A DNA stretch of 64,000 bases from Chloranthus sessilifolius (lineage: Eukaryota > Streptophyta > Magnoliopsida > Chloranthales > Chloranthaceae). The stretch is taken from positions 92,888,491 through 92,952,490 of the forward strand of contig CM037595.1 in NCBI GenBank assembly GCA_021018995.1, written 5' to 3'. Positions 33,848 through 44,674 of the stretch are shown here, piece by piece; positions within the stretch are counted from its first letter, which is position 1, and the number at the start of each line of letters is the position of its first letter. The notes beneath the pieces are model-generated. The model ran no database searches. It was not told the origin of the DNA and saw nothing but the letters and a program-made list of their open reading frames with translations. A program made the position numbers and the translations under genes.

Positions 33848-33869
33848 GAGAGAGAGAGAGAGAGAGAGA
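33846..33869. repeat. (GA)n microsatellite overlapping the ATL stop codon
   Basis: The GA run begins in the TGA stop codon itself (33845-33847) and continues for 12 units into the 3' UTR. Confidence 0.93.
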
Positions 33870-34214
33870 ATGGAATTACGAAAGTGTCCCTCGGTCTGAG
33901 GACTCTGTTATTGTAAATTTTATGATGACGAGAATGTCCTCGTCTCTGTTATTGTGCTTCAAATTCTTGAAATGTGTGGTAGCGGTTGTTTCTGTAATTT
34001 CGCTGATTTCGAAACTGATTGTCTGAGCTTTCCTAGTAAGGACGAGCTGGTGGTTTGCCAGCTGCTTAGAGTTAGAACCCTCAGAATTTCACGGCTATCT
34101 ATGATTTCTAAAATCTGCAAAGGTCTTGAAGTCCACTGACTGTATGGCCGAGAAGTCATCAGACAATGAGCTTTTGCTCGCTCATTGGAGACAGTTTATT
34201 CAAGGATCTAAGGT

Positions 34215-34560
34215 AGGTGGTCTCTAGGGCTGATTATCGCATAGCTCTCCCGACTTCTTCTGATTTAATTGGTTCTCTTTCTGTTTTCTAACTCCATGCA
34301 AAGGCCGACCGATTTAACTGCTCTAGCAGCAACTTTTCTGATCTCTATTAATGATCTCTACTAACCCCTAACAAAGTAAATAAAATCCGCTCGGACAAGT
34401 GAGTAATGAGTAGAGAGTAGAGAGGAGGGTAGAATTACTAAAAAGATAAATTCTTGCATAAACTTTGGCTATGAGAGGGGTAATTAAGGAGAAGGGTACC
34501 TACTAAAGCAGGTACCCGGATGTTAGCACATACGTTATAGGCAAATGACAAAGAGTAGCA
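34215..34560. mobile_element. diverged copy of the 26246-26590 element, inverted
   Basis: It carries GCATAGCTCTC near the left, GAGTAGAGAGTAGAGAGG, GGGTACCTACTAAAGCAGG and CTTGCATAAA. The last three are the reverse complement of blocks at 26330-26450. The borders are approximate. Confidence 0.5.
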
Positions 34561-34639
34561 CCCCGTTTCCACCAATAAACCTGTTGCATTTTTCATCCCA
34601 ATCTTCCACGTAATAGTTCTTGAGATCATTGCATTCTTA

Positions 34640-34890
34640 CCATACAGTCAAATGTTGACTCCACATGGAACGGCACTCCAAAAGTGAATTAGAATCATTC
34701 TCATGGTATGTCATGATTAGAGTCACTTTTAAGGATGTGTGCCTCATAAAATCAACACCTGACCTGATAGGTGGACCATGATCTATGATCTCAAAATTTA
34801 TTGCATGGAAGATTGGGACAGAAAAATAAATCTCTATCGTCTACTTCAGGGTAGTCAATGCTTTTAACGGTGGAAACCCCAGGCAACAAA
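34640..34890. mobile_element. foldback copy of the dispersed family
   Basis: It has GTTGACTCCACATGGAACG, then CAAAAGTGAATTAGAATC and its inverse GATTAGAGTCACTTTTAAGG, then GATGTGTGCC and GATCTCAAAATTTATTGC. It ends TTTTAACGGTGGAAACCCC, like 61550. The left arm is shorter than the right. Confidence 0.6.
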
Positions 34891-35144
34891 GATAGAATCA
34901 TCAACTGCTAATACCTGTACCCAATGTCAAAATTTCCGTTGGGCCTTTGGGCAACAAAGTCTCTAGTAGCTTCGAGCAAAGTAAGGTCGGTTGTGTGAGT
35001 GGGCTGTGCCGGTCGAAAGCTAATCGGGCTTACTGTGTCCAATATTTAAACTAGCTTGAACATGTAAGCTTGGCTGATTTGGATATGGCTCGATCCAACC
35101 CATTAATTATAGAGAATGACCTCTGACCGCATATTCACACACAG

Positions 35145-35573
35145 GGGAATGGTCAGGTCCAATCAGGTTGAATTGGATTTTGAGTTTAACCACATATGCA
35201 TCCCTCGAATAGGAGAGAATCTTGACTTTCATGATTTTACTTTTTATGGGATGGCCTACAGTCAAGGTGCTCATATTTCCAAAGGGATGCAAATGTAATT
35301 GAACTCAAAATCTGATTCAACCTGGTTGAACCCAAGGGCGAAGCTAGGATTTTCTATCGGTGGGGGCTAACAATGATTTCATAGATCTTAATAGTTATTT
35401 TACCAACGATTGGGAGGCTTATATACCATGGATCTGAGGGCATATAAACAAAAGTAAGTTGTATAAAAAACATATCTTATATAAAACTACCACAAATTTA
35501 AGAATCAAATGGGGGCTTGAGCCCCCACACCCTTATAAGTAGCTCCGCCAGTAGTTGGACCTGATTATTGCCC
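35145..35573. mobile_element. GGTCAGGTCC foldback element carrying a nested element
   Basis: It starts GGGAATGGTCAGGTCC and ends GGACCTGATTATTGCCC, the inverse. Interior order matches 52511-52711 (GAATCTTGACTTTCATG and its inverse). A nested element at 35336-35549 has inverted ends: GGGCGAAGCTAGGATTTT and TATAAGTAGCTCCGCC, and GGTGGGGGCT against AGCCCCCAC. The flanking duplications are not clear for either. Confidence 0.75.
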
Positions 35574-35579
35574 AGTGGG

Positions 35580-36360
35580 AAGATCACTTGTCACAAATTG
35601 GGTCTGCTTACAATGAAAACTATCAAGCCAGCATTTAGATAGCACCCTATGAAACGCTCTAGGTCGGAGAATGAAGAATACTCGAGCCGAAACTTGTACG
35701 TGAAAACTTGGAGTAGATGAAGCTTATCCGATCCGCGAACGTCCCCTCGCCACTCAAAGCCCCGATAAAAAAGCAATGAAAAGCCCACTGAAATGAGCTT
35801 GAGTTCAAAGTCGGAGATAATATATTTCAGAAGATCTCATCAACCAAAGTAGTTATGAGATGTGGTAAAAAGTGGGAATCTTAGCCCTAGGTTTGTGGGA
35901 CCATTTGAGATTTAGGAAAAAATGGGAAAGGACGCATACCAACTGGCATTGCATTACCGTCATCCTCGTCTAGTGCACACAATGACTTCCACATATCGAC
36001 TTTACTGAATTCTTCTCATATCTCGGATTTTGAGCCGTTAGATTTGCAAGAAGACATATCGGGCACTGAATTACCGTTGCGGGTCCTCAATCGAAAGGAT
36101 CAAATGTTATGAACTAAGAAGATACATCAAGTTAAGGTCCTTTGGCATAATCATTCGGGCTTAGAAGCAACATGAATGTGAAGCTGAAATGAACTAGAAG
36201 TATCCTCAATAGTTTAAAACAACTAGAAGTATCCTCAATGCTTAGGAGTATCCTCAACTAGATGAAACTTTTATAAGAAGGGGAGGATGGGAGACCCAAC
36301 TTAATTGCGATCTTGTGACCGGTGCATAAGAGCTCAGTAACACCTAGGGATGGTGTAAGA
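35580..36360. other. stretch without a recognised feature
   Basis: Short open frames occur on both strands, without domains. Around 36200-36250 the word AACTAGAAGTATCCTCAA is repeated, a minor duplication. Confidence 0.5.
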
Positions 36361-36363
36361 AAG

Positions 36364-36581
36364 CAAGGTAATGAATTCGGTATTGGTATTGGGTATTAGT
36401 CTTTGGCCGATACCGATACGTATTGACCTATTTTTATATATTGACCTTTTTAAAAAAAAAAAAAACTAAAATTACAAGTTTCGGCCGATACTAGATATGT
36501 ATCAACCGATATCGATACCGAGTTGGATACTCGATATGTATCGCCGATACGTATCGGTATCGGCCGATATTTAATACCTTG
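36364..36581. mobile_element. foldback element rich in CCGATACGTATCGG-type words
   Basis: The ends are inverted (CAAGGTAATGAATTCGGTAT and GGCCGATATTTAATACCTTG). The interior consists of palindromic words such as GGCCGATAC, CGATACGTATCG and GATATCGATACCG. No flanking duplication is evident. Confidence 0.65.
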
Positions 36582-36819
36582 ATTAGGAGTAACATTGAAC
36601 CTCACCCTTTTATATATTTTTTTATGGATTGTCTAATTAAATAAATTACCGTTCATTAAATCATTTATTTATTTTTATTACAAGTCATTCAGTATCACCC
36701 TCCCTTAAGATTCAAATCATCGCCCCTTTACCCTTCCCATCAAGGCCCCTTATCCTCATCTAAGTTGTAGCCTAGGGACACCCTAATCAATCTTAGGTTA
36801 ATTCTGGCTAAAGTTTTGG

Positions 36820-37560
36820 CTCTTAGACATAGACCTCCCATTGACCAATTATTTTTCGAATCTCGAGGGGCGTTTGATGCTTGATGTGACGATGGGCGTT
36901 TGGAGTTCACTTGATTATATGCTACATAGATTAATGTTGGATCTCAAATGGAAAAAGTGAATGAGGACTTGCTATTCTATTCCATGCCTCGGTTCTTGAT
37001 CATGGTGAATGGATCATCGGTTCTTGATCATGGTGAAGATTACCTAACGGTTATTTCAAGTGTTTGGAGAGGGTTAAGGCAAGGTGACCCCCTTATTACA
37101 TTTCTTATTCAACAGGTTAGGAGAGTCCTTAGTATCTCCATACGAAGCCAAGTGAGGGTCTTTTTCGGGTTTTGATATAGCAAGAAGTGGCATAAAGTTA
37201 CTTAGGCTCTATTTGGCAACTCTTTTTCAAGAAGCACTTTTCAAGGATAAAATATTAGGTGAGAAGTAGCATTGTCTCCTTCTCTTTTTAATAATCTGAT
37301 AATTGAGAAGCATTATGAGACTCTTTCTCACACAACACCAATTTGAGAAGCTACAAAATCATATTTTTACTGAAGGTACATTATATTTTGGACAAATTTC
37401 TTTTACTCTAACATAAGTCTTCCCTTGAAAAGTGCTTTTAAGATGCAATTGTATCAAACATGGCCTTACTCATCTTCAGTTAGTTGATAATACCATGATT
37501 TTTTGTGGGGCTTTGAGAGTTGAGCTTTGGCACGTCAGGGAAATCTTTACCGCAACGTAA
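36820..37560 (+). pseudogene. L1-type LINE reverse-transcriptase fragment, split by a miniature element
   Basis: Read across frames, it gives SLDYMLHRLMLDLKW, then LIMVNGS, and then VWRGLRQGDPL, the last being a conserved reverse-transcriptase block of plant L1 elements. After the insertion at 37203-37465 it continues in order with THLQLVDNTMIFCGA. That is the position of the F/YADDT catalytic box, here mutated to VDNT. It has stops and frameshifts. The 5' and 3' parts are missing. Confidence 0.75.
37203..37465. mobile_element. miniature element inside the LINE relic
   Basis: The flanks share TTACT (37198-37202 and 37466-37470). The ends are inverted (GGCTCTATTTGGCAAC and ATCAAACATGGCC; then AGAAGCACTTTTCAAGG and CCCTTGAAAAGTGCTTTT). 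GGC..TRTTTGG ends resemble Tourist (PIF/Harbinger) elements, for which the duplication would be TTA. The LINE frame continues across the removed segment, which supports the borders. Confidence 0.78.
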
Positions 37561-37760
37561 GAATCTACACAAAACAGAAGTAGATTGTTTTTTTTTGGAG
37601 GGGGAGAGGGGGTGTTCAGTGACCTCATGAATCTCTTGGTTAGAGAGAAAAATTTTTGGTGCATTCGTTTTCGTCTGAGGTTTGTCACTTTTCAAAAATG
37701 GATGATGGTTTGTGCAGCTGTAAGCTTTTAGGAGAGTGTATGGGGGGAGTTGGAAATGAG

Positions 37761-38137
37761 TAGGGGTGCATGTTTTTAACCAAACACAGAAATCGAGGGT
37801 CCCAACTGGACCGAACCGCATCAAAACCTGACACAAATCGAACTGAACCGAACTGAACCCCAATTCGGCTCGGTTTTGGTTTGGATGGCTTGAAACTGAA
37901 AGCGGAGGGAGTAGGTTGAGTAAACCGAAAAAAAATTACCCTAAAAAAATAAAATAATTAAAAGGTATTTTACCTACACCGAACTGAATTAGTTTAGGTT
38001 TTAGTTTCAGAATAAAAAAAAATTTGAACCGAACCGAACCTAATGAATTTCGGTTCGATTTCGGTTTGGAATATACCCAACCAAACACCGAAAAATTCTG
38101 GTTCAATTCGATTCTGTACACCGAACTTGCATCCTTA
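37761..38137. mobile_element. hAT-like foldback element with CCGAACCGAA interior, copy 1
   Basis: It starts TAGGGGTGCATG and ends CTTGCATCCTTA, inverted hAT-type tips. The flanks are GAAATGAG (37753-37760) and AAAATGAG (38138-38145), 7 of 8 bases. The interior is filled with CGAACCGAAC/GGTTCGGTTT words that make the element self-complementary. Family copies are at 53137, 55350 and 62950. Confidence 0.87.
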
Positions 38138-38334
38138 AAAATGAGAGGAAATTTTGGCAACCAAATATCCTTTCGTCAATAATGGGCCGAGTATAAAAAC
38201 TAGAAAGAGGAGATCTTCTATCTCATGAAGAGGTGTTTGTTGGGTCAAAAGATATTTCACTCAATGTAGAAGTATGATAGGAGCGTGGGGAGTTCGCTTT
38301 CAAAGATCAGTTTGACTTCTGAGAGTTTTAAGCT

Positions 38335-38455
38335 GTGTTTGGCATTGCTCTTTAGAAGAGTAGAAAAGAGCAGCTAGTGCTCTTTATTATTGCAAAGAAA
38401 TGTGGAGAGAGAGAGAAGGATTGGAGGAATAAAAAGGGGATATATATATATATAT
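38335..38455. mobile_element. single end of the 8695-9355 element family
   Basis: GCTGTGTTTGGCATTGCTC, AGAGTAGAAAAGAGCAG and GAGAAGGATTGGAGGAA match 8695-8790. The other end is absent, and a short TA run follows. Confidence 0.65.
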
Positions 38456-38532
38456 CATTTTAAAGTTATAAAAAAAAGTCATTTTAATTGAATATAATTT
38501 ACTTAAATGCCTGAGATTTACCATTTTTCGTC

Positions 38533-38662
38533 ATAACCATTGTCCATTATAACTACTGTGCAACCGTTGTCCCTTATAACCATTGTACAACAGTTGTTTG
38601 TTGTAACCATTGTGTAACCATTGTCCTTTCAAGCAACCGTTGTCCGTTATAACCATTGTGCA
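38533..38662. repeat. minisatellite, AACCATTGTNC units
   Basis: Units of about 28-32 bp built from CAACCGTTGTCC and TTATAACCATTGTGC are repeated four to five times. Confidence 0.8.
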
Positions 38663-38700
38663 AAAGACTAAAATGAAATATTTAAATAAAAGCATGTACC

Positions 38701-38847
38701 CACTACAAAAAAATAGATTATTAGCGACAATTTTTTAGAGCAAAAAATTGCCGCTATTAACAAAAAACTATTAAAGACTATTAGCGGCAGTTTTTTGTTA
38801 ATAGCGACAGTTTTTGCTGCCGCTGATAGTCTTATTTTTTTGTAGTG
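38701..38847. mobile_element. CACTA miniature element, copy 4 (complete)
   Basis: It is 147 bp long, starts CACTACAAAAAAATAGATTA and ends TTATTTTTTTGTAGTG, the inverse. The flanks are ACC on both sides (38698-38700 and 38848-38850). The interior has TTAGCGGCAGTTTTTTG and its inverse. Confidence 0.95.
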
Positions 38848-38979
38848 ACCTAAGCCTCTATAATGTTAATATCATTATTTAATTAAATTTTTAACCATCT
38901 TCAAACATTTATTAGAAAAAAAACAGCCCAAGCATAACCAAATTTTATTAGAAAAAATAGCCTAACCAAATTTTTTTAG

Positions 38980-39160
38980 AAAAAGCCAGTGGGAAAAAGC
39001 CTGGAAATACTCCCGACCTGGCCCGGTAGGGGCCAGGCTTGAGTTGAGTACATTGCAGCCCGGGTTAGGGCCGGGCTGAAAATTTTGAGAACCCAGCCTG
39101 GCTAGATTAGGGCTGGGTTGAACCCTTGCCCGGCCCAAATCCGGCCAATTGAGAGCCCTA
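38980..39160. mobile_element. GGCCCGGCC-rich hAT-like relic
   Basis: It has CCTGGCCCGG, GGCCAGGCTTGAG, GCCCGGGTTAGGGCCGGGC and ends GGCCAATTGAGAGCCCTA. TAGGGCTSTCAA ends are shared with 54160-54310. The left end is not clear. Confidence 0.5.
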
Positions 39161-39697
39161 CTGCCAGGCGCTACCATCTTATGGATTTGGGTATTATGAG
39201 GAGTTTGGTTCTTTGGGTTTTTTGTGTATTGATGTTTTTTCTTTTCTCGGCTTCCATCTCAAGTGCATATTTATCCCACCTTTTGTTGGTACCCAATTTA
39301 AGATATGCTAAAATCATTCGCATAACTTTCAGTTTATAAATTCGTGCATAGTTTCTTTGCAGATCAATTCCTTGCACATTTTCTTAATGGTCCAGACTTT
39401 CGTGATCTCTTTGATTGATGAAACAACATAATTTAAAATCCATGCCAATACCAAATTGCACCTGACCCAATAAGTAGTGGTAGCTGGAATGGATCTTGGA
39501 TTCAAGTAGAGTACCATAAAAAAGAGAGACTATTATATAGGTGGCTAGGATTTTTTTTAACGAGATTTTAGAACATGTCCAGGGTATATTACAGGATACT
39601 GTTATATGGGTGACATATTTTATGCAGATAAAGTGCAGACAGCTGATGTGACGTGACGCAATTGACTGTAAGTAGGGTGGGGCTCAATTAATGTAGA
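39161..39697. repeat. dispersed direct repeat, copy 1
   Basis: About 540 bp here aligns closely with 62882-63775, for example GGATTTGGGTATTATGAGG, AGATCAATTCCTTGCACATT and AATAAGTAGTGGTAGCTGG. Copy 2 is longer because a hAT-like element sits in it. It is probably part of a larger transposon of unknown type. Confidence 0.88.
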
Positions 39698-40100
39698 GAG
39701 GCAGCAAGATGAGCAGGATGAGAAGAAGATCATGCAAACTGGCTGCTCTGTCCTAATGTAATAAATTGATCATTAATAAAGGAATTGTTGATCTCCGCCA
39801 CTGTAAGTGAAGATTGGAATGTAGCCAGTAGCTGCAGCCAGGTTTTCAATCTTGTAAAGAGTTCCTTTTCAGCTCAATCCAAACAGAAGCTGAAACTCAC
39901 TCATCTCAGAACCCATGAGATAGTAATCTTTTGATAGAATTAGGTGTTGCTTGAAAGCGCGTCGAAACGTGCGATTTGTCAAAAACAAATACAACAAAAT
40001 AAAAGAAACAAATAGATAAATCACATAGAGAAGTTAGAGGCCAAAGACTTATCCCTCTACTTTATGGATGTCTTGATTTATTAGACAATCCACCCCAACA

Positions 40101-40398
40101 TGTAATATCCCTGATATTTTGGACCTATTTTTCGTTTACCTCGGTAAGCATGCCCGAAAAAGTTACGGAATATTTTTGAGTTTTTGGATTGCTTAGTGTA
40201 TGAAGAGATTGGTGACCAAAGGATTTTGGCTCTGGACTTGTGAAAGTCATATACTCGATGACTTATACTTTAGGTTAGGTGTTTATGTTTAACACCGGAA
40301 ATTAATGCAATTTAAGTAGATAGGTTTGTAACTTTAAAAATCTAGATATTTGCTTGCTATTATTAGTATTATAAAGAGAGGCTTTGAGGAGAAGTTTC

Positions 40399-40434
<36 letters not shown>

Positions 40435-42275
40435 TGAGTCTTGAATTGCAACCCTTGCTTCTTGTCTTTGATCTTAGATCTTGTGTGATTGTGAATCCCT
40501 CTCCCCATCCCAACCATTGATAAACCTTATATTTTATTTCTGATCGGTTTAAGCCATTGAAAGAGAAGGATAGGGGAGAGGATATTTTTCTGTGTGGGTC
40601 AGACTTGTTGCTCTGGAAGCAAGGTTAGAATGGACTGATTAGAGGGCCAGACCTATTAAACCTTGAAGATTAGTTCCGGTGCTTAAATTTGGTGCAACGG
40701 GATTGAAGGACTAAACTTCAAGAGGTAGGCTTTTAAACCTCTACGAATTAAATAATTTTAGCTTTGCTTAGAGTAGATTCTTAGTGATTTATGTAGAAAT
40801 AAATAAACTGTGGTTGAATGAGCAAACTGGTCCGAAGATCCAATTTTTAATAAACACAGACCTGAGAAATTCGAGGGTCGAATTTGGAATTCGACCATCG
40901 AATTGAAAATCGAGGGTCGAATTTGGGTTTTTCAGCCTGATGCATGTTTTGGAAATTCGAGGGTCGAATTTGAATTCGACCATCTAATTTGAATTCGAGG
41001 GTCGAATTTTGCCCTGTTTTTGGCCTTTGAATTTTTGTTGGAATTTTTATCGGCGAACTTTCGAGTTTGACTTTTGGACCACTATTAACACTTGTAGTGT
41101 TAATCCTTGTAGGATTTGAAATAGAAGTCTATTGCGATGACTGTTTTGCTTGTTTTTGGATCGCTTTTTGTTGAGGTAGGGGAACCTAAAACTTAATTTG
41201 CATTCTATTATAATTATAGGTTGTTTTGTATTAAGCATAAATTCTAAAATTTTGAATAATATAGCATGCATAAGAACTTTTTATTATGACACAAATAAGA
41301 ACTCTGAAATTTGAATTTCCGAACTTTGAACTCCGAATCAGAACTCCGAAAATTCATAAATGTATTACGTATACAAGCTTTGATATATTTAGCATATGCA
41401 TTCGATTTGAGGCACATAAGAATGAAACCCTAGATCCTATCAACCGTGTTGACGGTAATTCTATTTGCCGCAAGTTTCCCTCATTACGTAGGGGCTTGTT
41501 GCACTTCAGGAAAAGGGTTCATGAATGACGATGATCAGTAGGGTTTCCCATCGGTGACTTTGCCGCTCTCATGTTAGTATGTAATTTGAGAGATTATTGT
41601 AAGTTATAAATTTAAGACAAGAAGCATGACTAATTCAGAAAATTTGAAAACATCAGATATATTGTTTCAGCTTTTAGCTTTCTATTTAGAATTGGAGATT
41701 CAGCTTGCATTCCATCTTTCAAAAATCATAATTGATTCGATTTCTATCTTTGAAAACCTTTACTTATGATAAAAAATGTAAATAGACATGTTTCCTCTAT
41801 TGGGCTTCGATGTTAGCTCACGCCGACTATACGTCACAGGTGTTGAGACTAACCCAAGAGCAGACGATCTTGATCCGGAGGACTACGACTATATTCCTGA
41901 GGAGGAATTAGAGACGCCTGCTGAGGAGTTCTTTCCTTGATTTTAGATTGTCTTTTGGTACTTTTGTTTAGAATTATTTTTTGAATATTGAGCCCTAGGC
42001 TAATTATTTTATCTTTTTGGATATCACTTGAGGAACCATCATTACGAACCACTATTTTAGGTGTTGGATTGGCCATCACCGGTGGTTCTTCTTGATTTCT
42101 CAGGGTGATATATTATTTTGTTTGAGCTTTTGTTCTTATTTATTTTACTTTGCCTCTATTTAGACCCATGTTTATGCTGCCGACTTCTGTTTGATTTACG
42201 GCTTATTGAGAAATCAATAAGTTGATGAACTGGCCTTTCCTATACCTTAGGGATTAGAAAAGTTGGGTTGTCACA
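40101..42275 (+). mobile_element. solo LTR (family B)
   Basis: It starts TGTAATATCCCTGATATTTT and ends AGTTGGGTTGTCACA. The flanks are CAACA on both sides (40096-40100 and 42276-42280), a perfect 5-bp duplication. The surrounding tandem repeat is restored when it is removed. There is no internal region or second LTR. It contains a (CT)n run (40399-40431) and an array of TTCGAGGGTCGAATTT words (40868-41010). TGTAAYAYCCC...TGTCACA-type ends are common in plant Ty3/gypsy LTRs; the lineage is not resolved. Confidence 0.92.
40868..41010. repeat. AATTCGAGGGTCGAATT array in solo LTR family B
   Basis: AATTCGAGGGTCGAATTTG and its inverse GAATTCGACCATCGAATT alternate about five times. Confidence 0.88.
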
Positions 42276-42576
42276 CAACAGGCCATGGGACAAAGCAGAG
42301 ACTTGATTTTGTGAAGGCCCTTTATTCATTTAGAGGCTACAGGCTGGAAGTCTCGCCACTTTATGGATGTCTTGATTTATAAGACAACCCACCCAACAGG
42401 CCATGGGACGGAGCGAAGACTTGATTTAGTGAAGCCCTTTATTCCATATTTAGGGGCTACTAGCTGGAAGTCTCGCCAACGTGGAGATTTGTAGAGTTTA
42501 GCTCTATTTGGGGATCTTACCCACACAAGATCCATACTCGCCCAGGGGAGCATACACCTTGAAAATATGCCTCTCG

Positions 42577-42612
42577 GGTCGCTCGGGCGAAATCAGAAAC
42601 GCCCGAGCGACC
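42577..42612. repeat. GC-rich hairpin, 13-bp arms
   Basis: GGTCGCTCGGGCG (42577-42589) is the exact inverse of CGCCCGAGCGACC (42600-42612), with a 10-nt loop, in AT-rich surroundings. About 170 bp further on, a GTGGACGTAGGCAACC block suggests that this stretch is part of a copia-type LTR in + orientation. Confidence 0.85.
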
Positions 42613-43406
42613 TTACTAGCTGAAGTTGCGTGATATCAGGAGTTTAGTAAAAGTGGGCTTCGATATTATTGGAAGTCGTGAAAAAACCGATTAGGGTTTG
42701 TGTGTGAGAACTTTTGAGGAATTTGGTGTGCTTGTATTCTTTGGTAAATCATCTAATAGTGAATCGTCGCTGCCTGTGGACGTAGGCAACCAAAAAACTC
42801 TATTCTTCAATCACCTCTATTAGTGAATCGTCGCTGCCACCAAATTCCAAAATTCCAAACATTAAACATCTTCTAGATGTGTCCGTAGGCTCCAATGCAC
42901 CCGAAAGTGTCAATTGCAAATGCATCCGAAAGTGCTCAAATATGCTCCAAATTGATTAAGTTTTAATATGTTGGAACTTAATCCCAATGACTACTTTAGT
43001 CAACAAACCTACAAGATTATTTGCAATACCAATATTCTGGAGAAGTATTTCTCATTCTTCCAAAATCTCTCGAGGAAAATAAAATCTGACATCAATATGC
43101 TTCGTCCTTGAGTGATGCACCTGATTCTTCACCAAATGAATTGCACTCTGACTGTCACTGAACAAGGTAACATGTTCTTACACTAGACCCATAACTTCAA
43201 CCAAACCTTGTAACAATATGACCTCCTTAATGAGTTTTGTAATTGTCACATATTCGGCTTCTGTCGTTAAAAGTGCAACTTGGAGTGTAGTGTCGATCTC
43301 CAATAACAAGTGCAAAAAGGTATCCGGTACTCTGTAGTCGATCGATGTCTATCAAGATTACCTGCATAATCAGAGTACCCAATTACACGATGATCAACAG
43401 TAACAC

Positions 43407-44052
43407 TGTTGGGTTTTGGCTCGATTTACGATTGCAACTAGAGTTACCTATTGGAACTTGGTTTGGTCGATTGTCAATAGGATCGCATATTAGTTTACTT
43501 TTGTTTGAGGAAAGTCACTTATTTTGAAAATTTGTATTATTCTCTAAAATTAGAAAACAAAGAGAAATGAGTCCTAGTCTAAGTAGGAAACTAGGTAAGA
43601 ATAAAAGGTAAGTTATAATTGGTGAGTGAGAGAGAATAAAAAGGTGAGAGATGTTTGGACGTGGATGGTTTTTAGAGTTGGGATATCTTTTTGCGTGTGA
43701 ATTAGAGAGAGAGAGAGAGAGAACTTGGGGTTTTATTTTCCATGTGAGTCTTATTTTTTTGGGCACGAGTATTTGTGGTTCTCTTGTTTTGGGTAAGATT
43801 GGAGAATACGATCTCCATTGTTTGTAGCCTTTGTGCATCTTCATCTTCATAGTAGAAACACATTGTTTGACTGTCTGTGGACGAAGGCTTAGGCTGAACC
43901 ATGTAAATCTTCTTCCTGTTTGTGGTGTGATCTCTTTCTCTTTCTACATTCACATGATATTTGTTATTTGGTTTATTGATTGTCTTCTTTGCACATGAAA
44001 GTCATTAACGAGATTGGAAGTGCAAAGGCTTTCTAGGAGTTTTTTCACAACA
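43407..44052 (+). repeat. 5' LTR of the non-autonomous element
   Basis: TG...CA ends. It contains an (AG)n run near 43705-43721 and the CTGTGGACGAAGGCTTAGGC block common in plant copia LTRs. Confidence 0.92.
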
Positions 44053-44054
44053 AT

Positions 44055-44067
44055 TGGTATCAAAGCC
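44055..44067 (+). other. primer-binding site
   Basis: TGGTATCAAAGCC lies 2 nt after the 5' LTR. It matches the complement of the initiator methionine tRNA 3' end used by most plant copia elements, with one difference. Confidence 0.88.
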
Positions 44068-44339
44068 TAGGTTTCGACTTGGGCATCGTTTTGCTTCTGC
44101 TAAAAATTTTTGCTTGTTGTTGGTGGTTTTTACAATTGGTTGTGTGAAGGGTTAGATGTGACGAAGAAAGATTGAGACAAGATTAATCGGCAGGCTTGTG
44201 GCACAGATCGGTTGTGTTTTACGAAAGTTCAAAAATAATTCGTGATAAAGGACACTAGTTGCGAAGAAGCACTGTCTAGGTGGAGCAACCACTGTTATTG
44301 ATATGAAGATTGGTACTGCAAATAACCCTGCAGACATTT

Positions 44340-44560
44340 GGAGCTTGGCACTTTCAGGTGCGGTGGAGCCTACGGGTACATTTGACACTTTCAGGTATAT
44401 TAGTATTAGTAATTTGGCATGCACTTTCGGGTGTATTAGTAGTTTGACACTTTTGGGTACATTGACAGTTTGACACTTTCGGGTGGATTGGCAGTTTGAG
44501 TGCACTAGCTATTTGGCACTTTCGGGGTACATTGGAGTCGGTGGGCACATTTGAAGGCAT
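44340..44560 (+). repeat. minisatellite in the internal region of the non-autonomous element
   Basis: Units of roughly 30-35 bp with GACACTTTCGGGTACATT and AGTAGTTTGACACTTT are repeated five to six times. The words CACTTTCGGGTGCATTGG and AGCCTACGG also occur in the copia relic (- strand, 42870-42955), just after RNase H. Confidence 0.8.
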
Positions 44561-44663
44561 ATTTGAAGTTGAAATTGAAGATGCTTGGCTTTGTTTTCTA
44601 TATTTGAATGACATGAGATTTCATGTCAAGGTGGAGAATTATTGTTGGTTTGCAAATCTCGCC

Positions 44664-44674
44664 AAGGTGGAGAT
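44664..44674 (+). other. polypurine tract
   Basis: AAGGTGGAGAT directly precedes the TGTTGGG of the 3' LTR, as in many plant copia elements. Confidence 0.88.

Larger units (their letters stand above)
40058..42480. repeat. tandem pair of about 120-bp units, first one split by a solo LTR
   Basis: The unit runs CTTTATGGATGTCTTGATTT, then AGACAA-CCACCC, AACAGGCCATGGGAC, ACTTGATTT and GGCTGGAAGTCTCGCC. Copy 1 is 40058-40100 plus 42276-42357, and copy 2 is 42358-42480. Removing the solo LTR and one CAACA restores the first unit. Confidence 0.85.

Noticed and set aside
37480..37863. 127-codon frame on the - strand
   Set aside because: It spans the joint of a LINE relic and a hAT-like foldback and has no domain.
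43515..43953. open frames with Ser/Leu runs on the - strand
   Set aside because: They are antisense readings of the LTR with its (AG)n run; the same pattern is in the 3' LTR at 44818-45111.
44152..44614. open frames on the - strand with PKV and CQ-type repeats
   Set aside because: They are antisense readings of the minisatellite in the non-autonomous LTR element.
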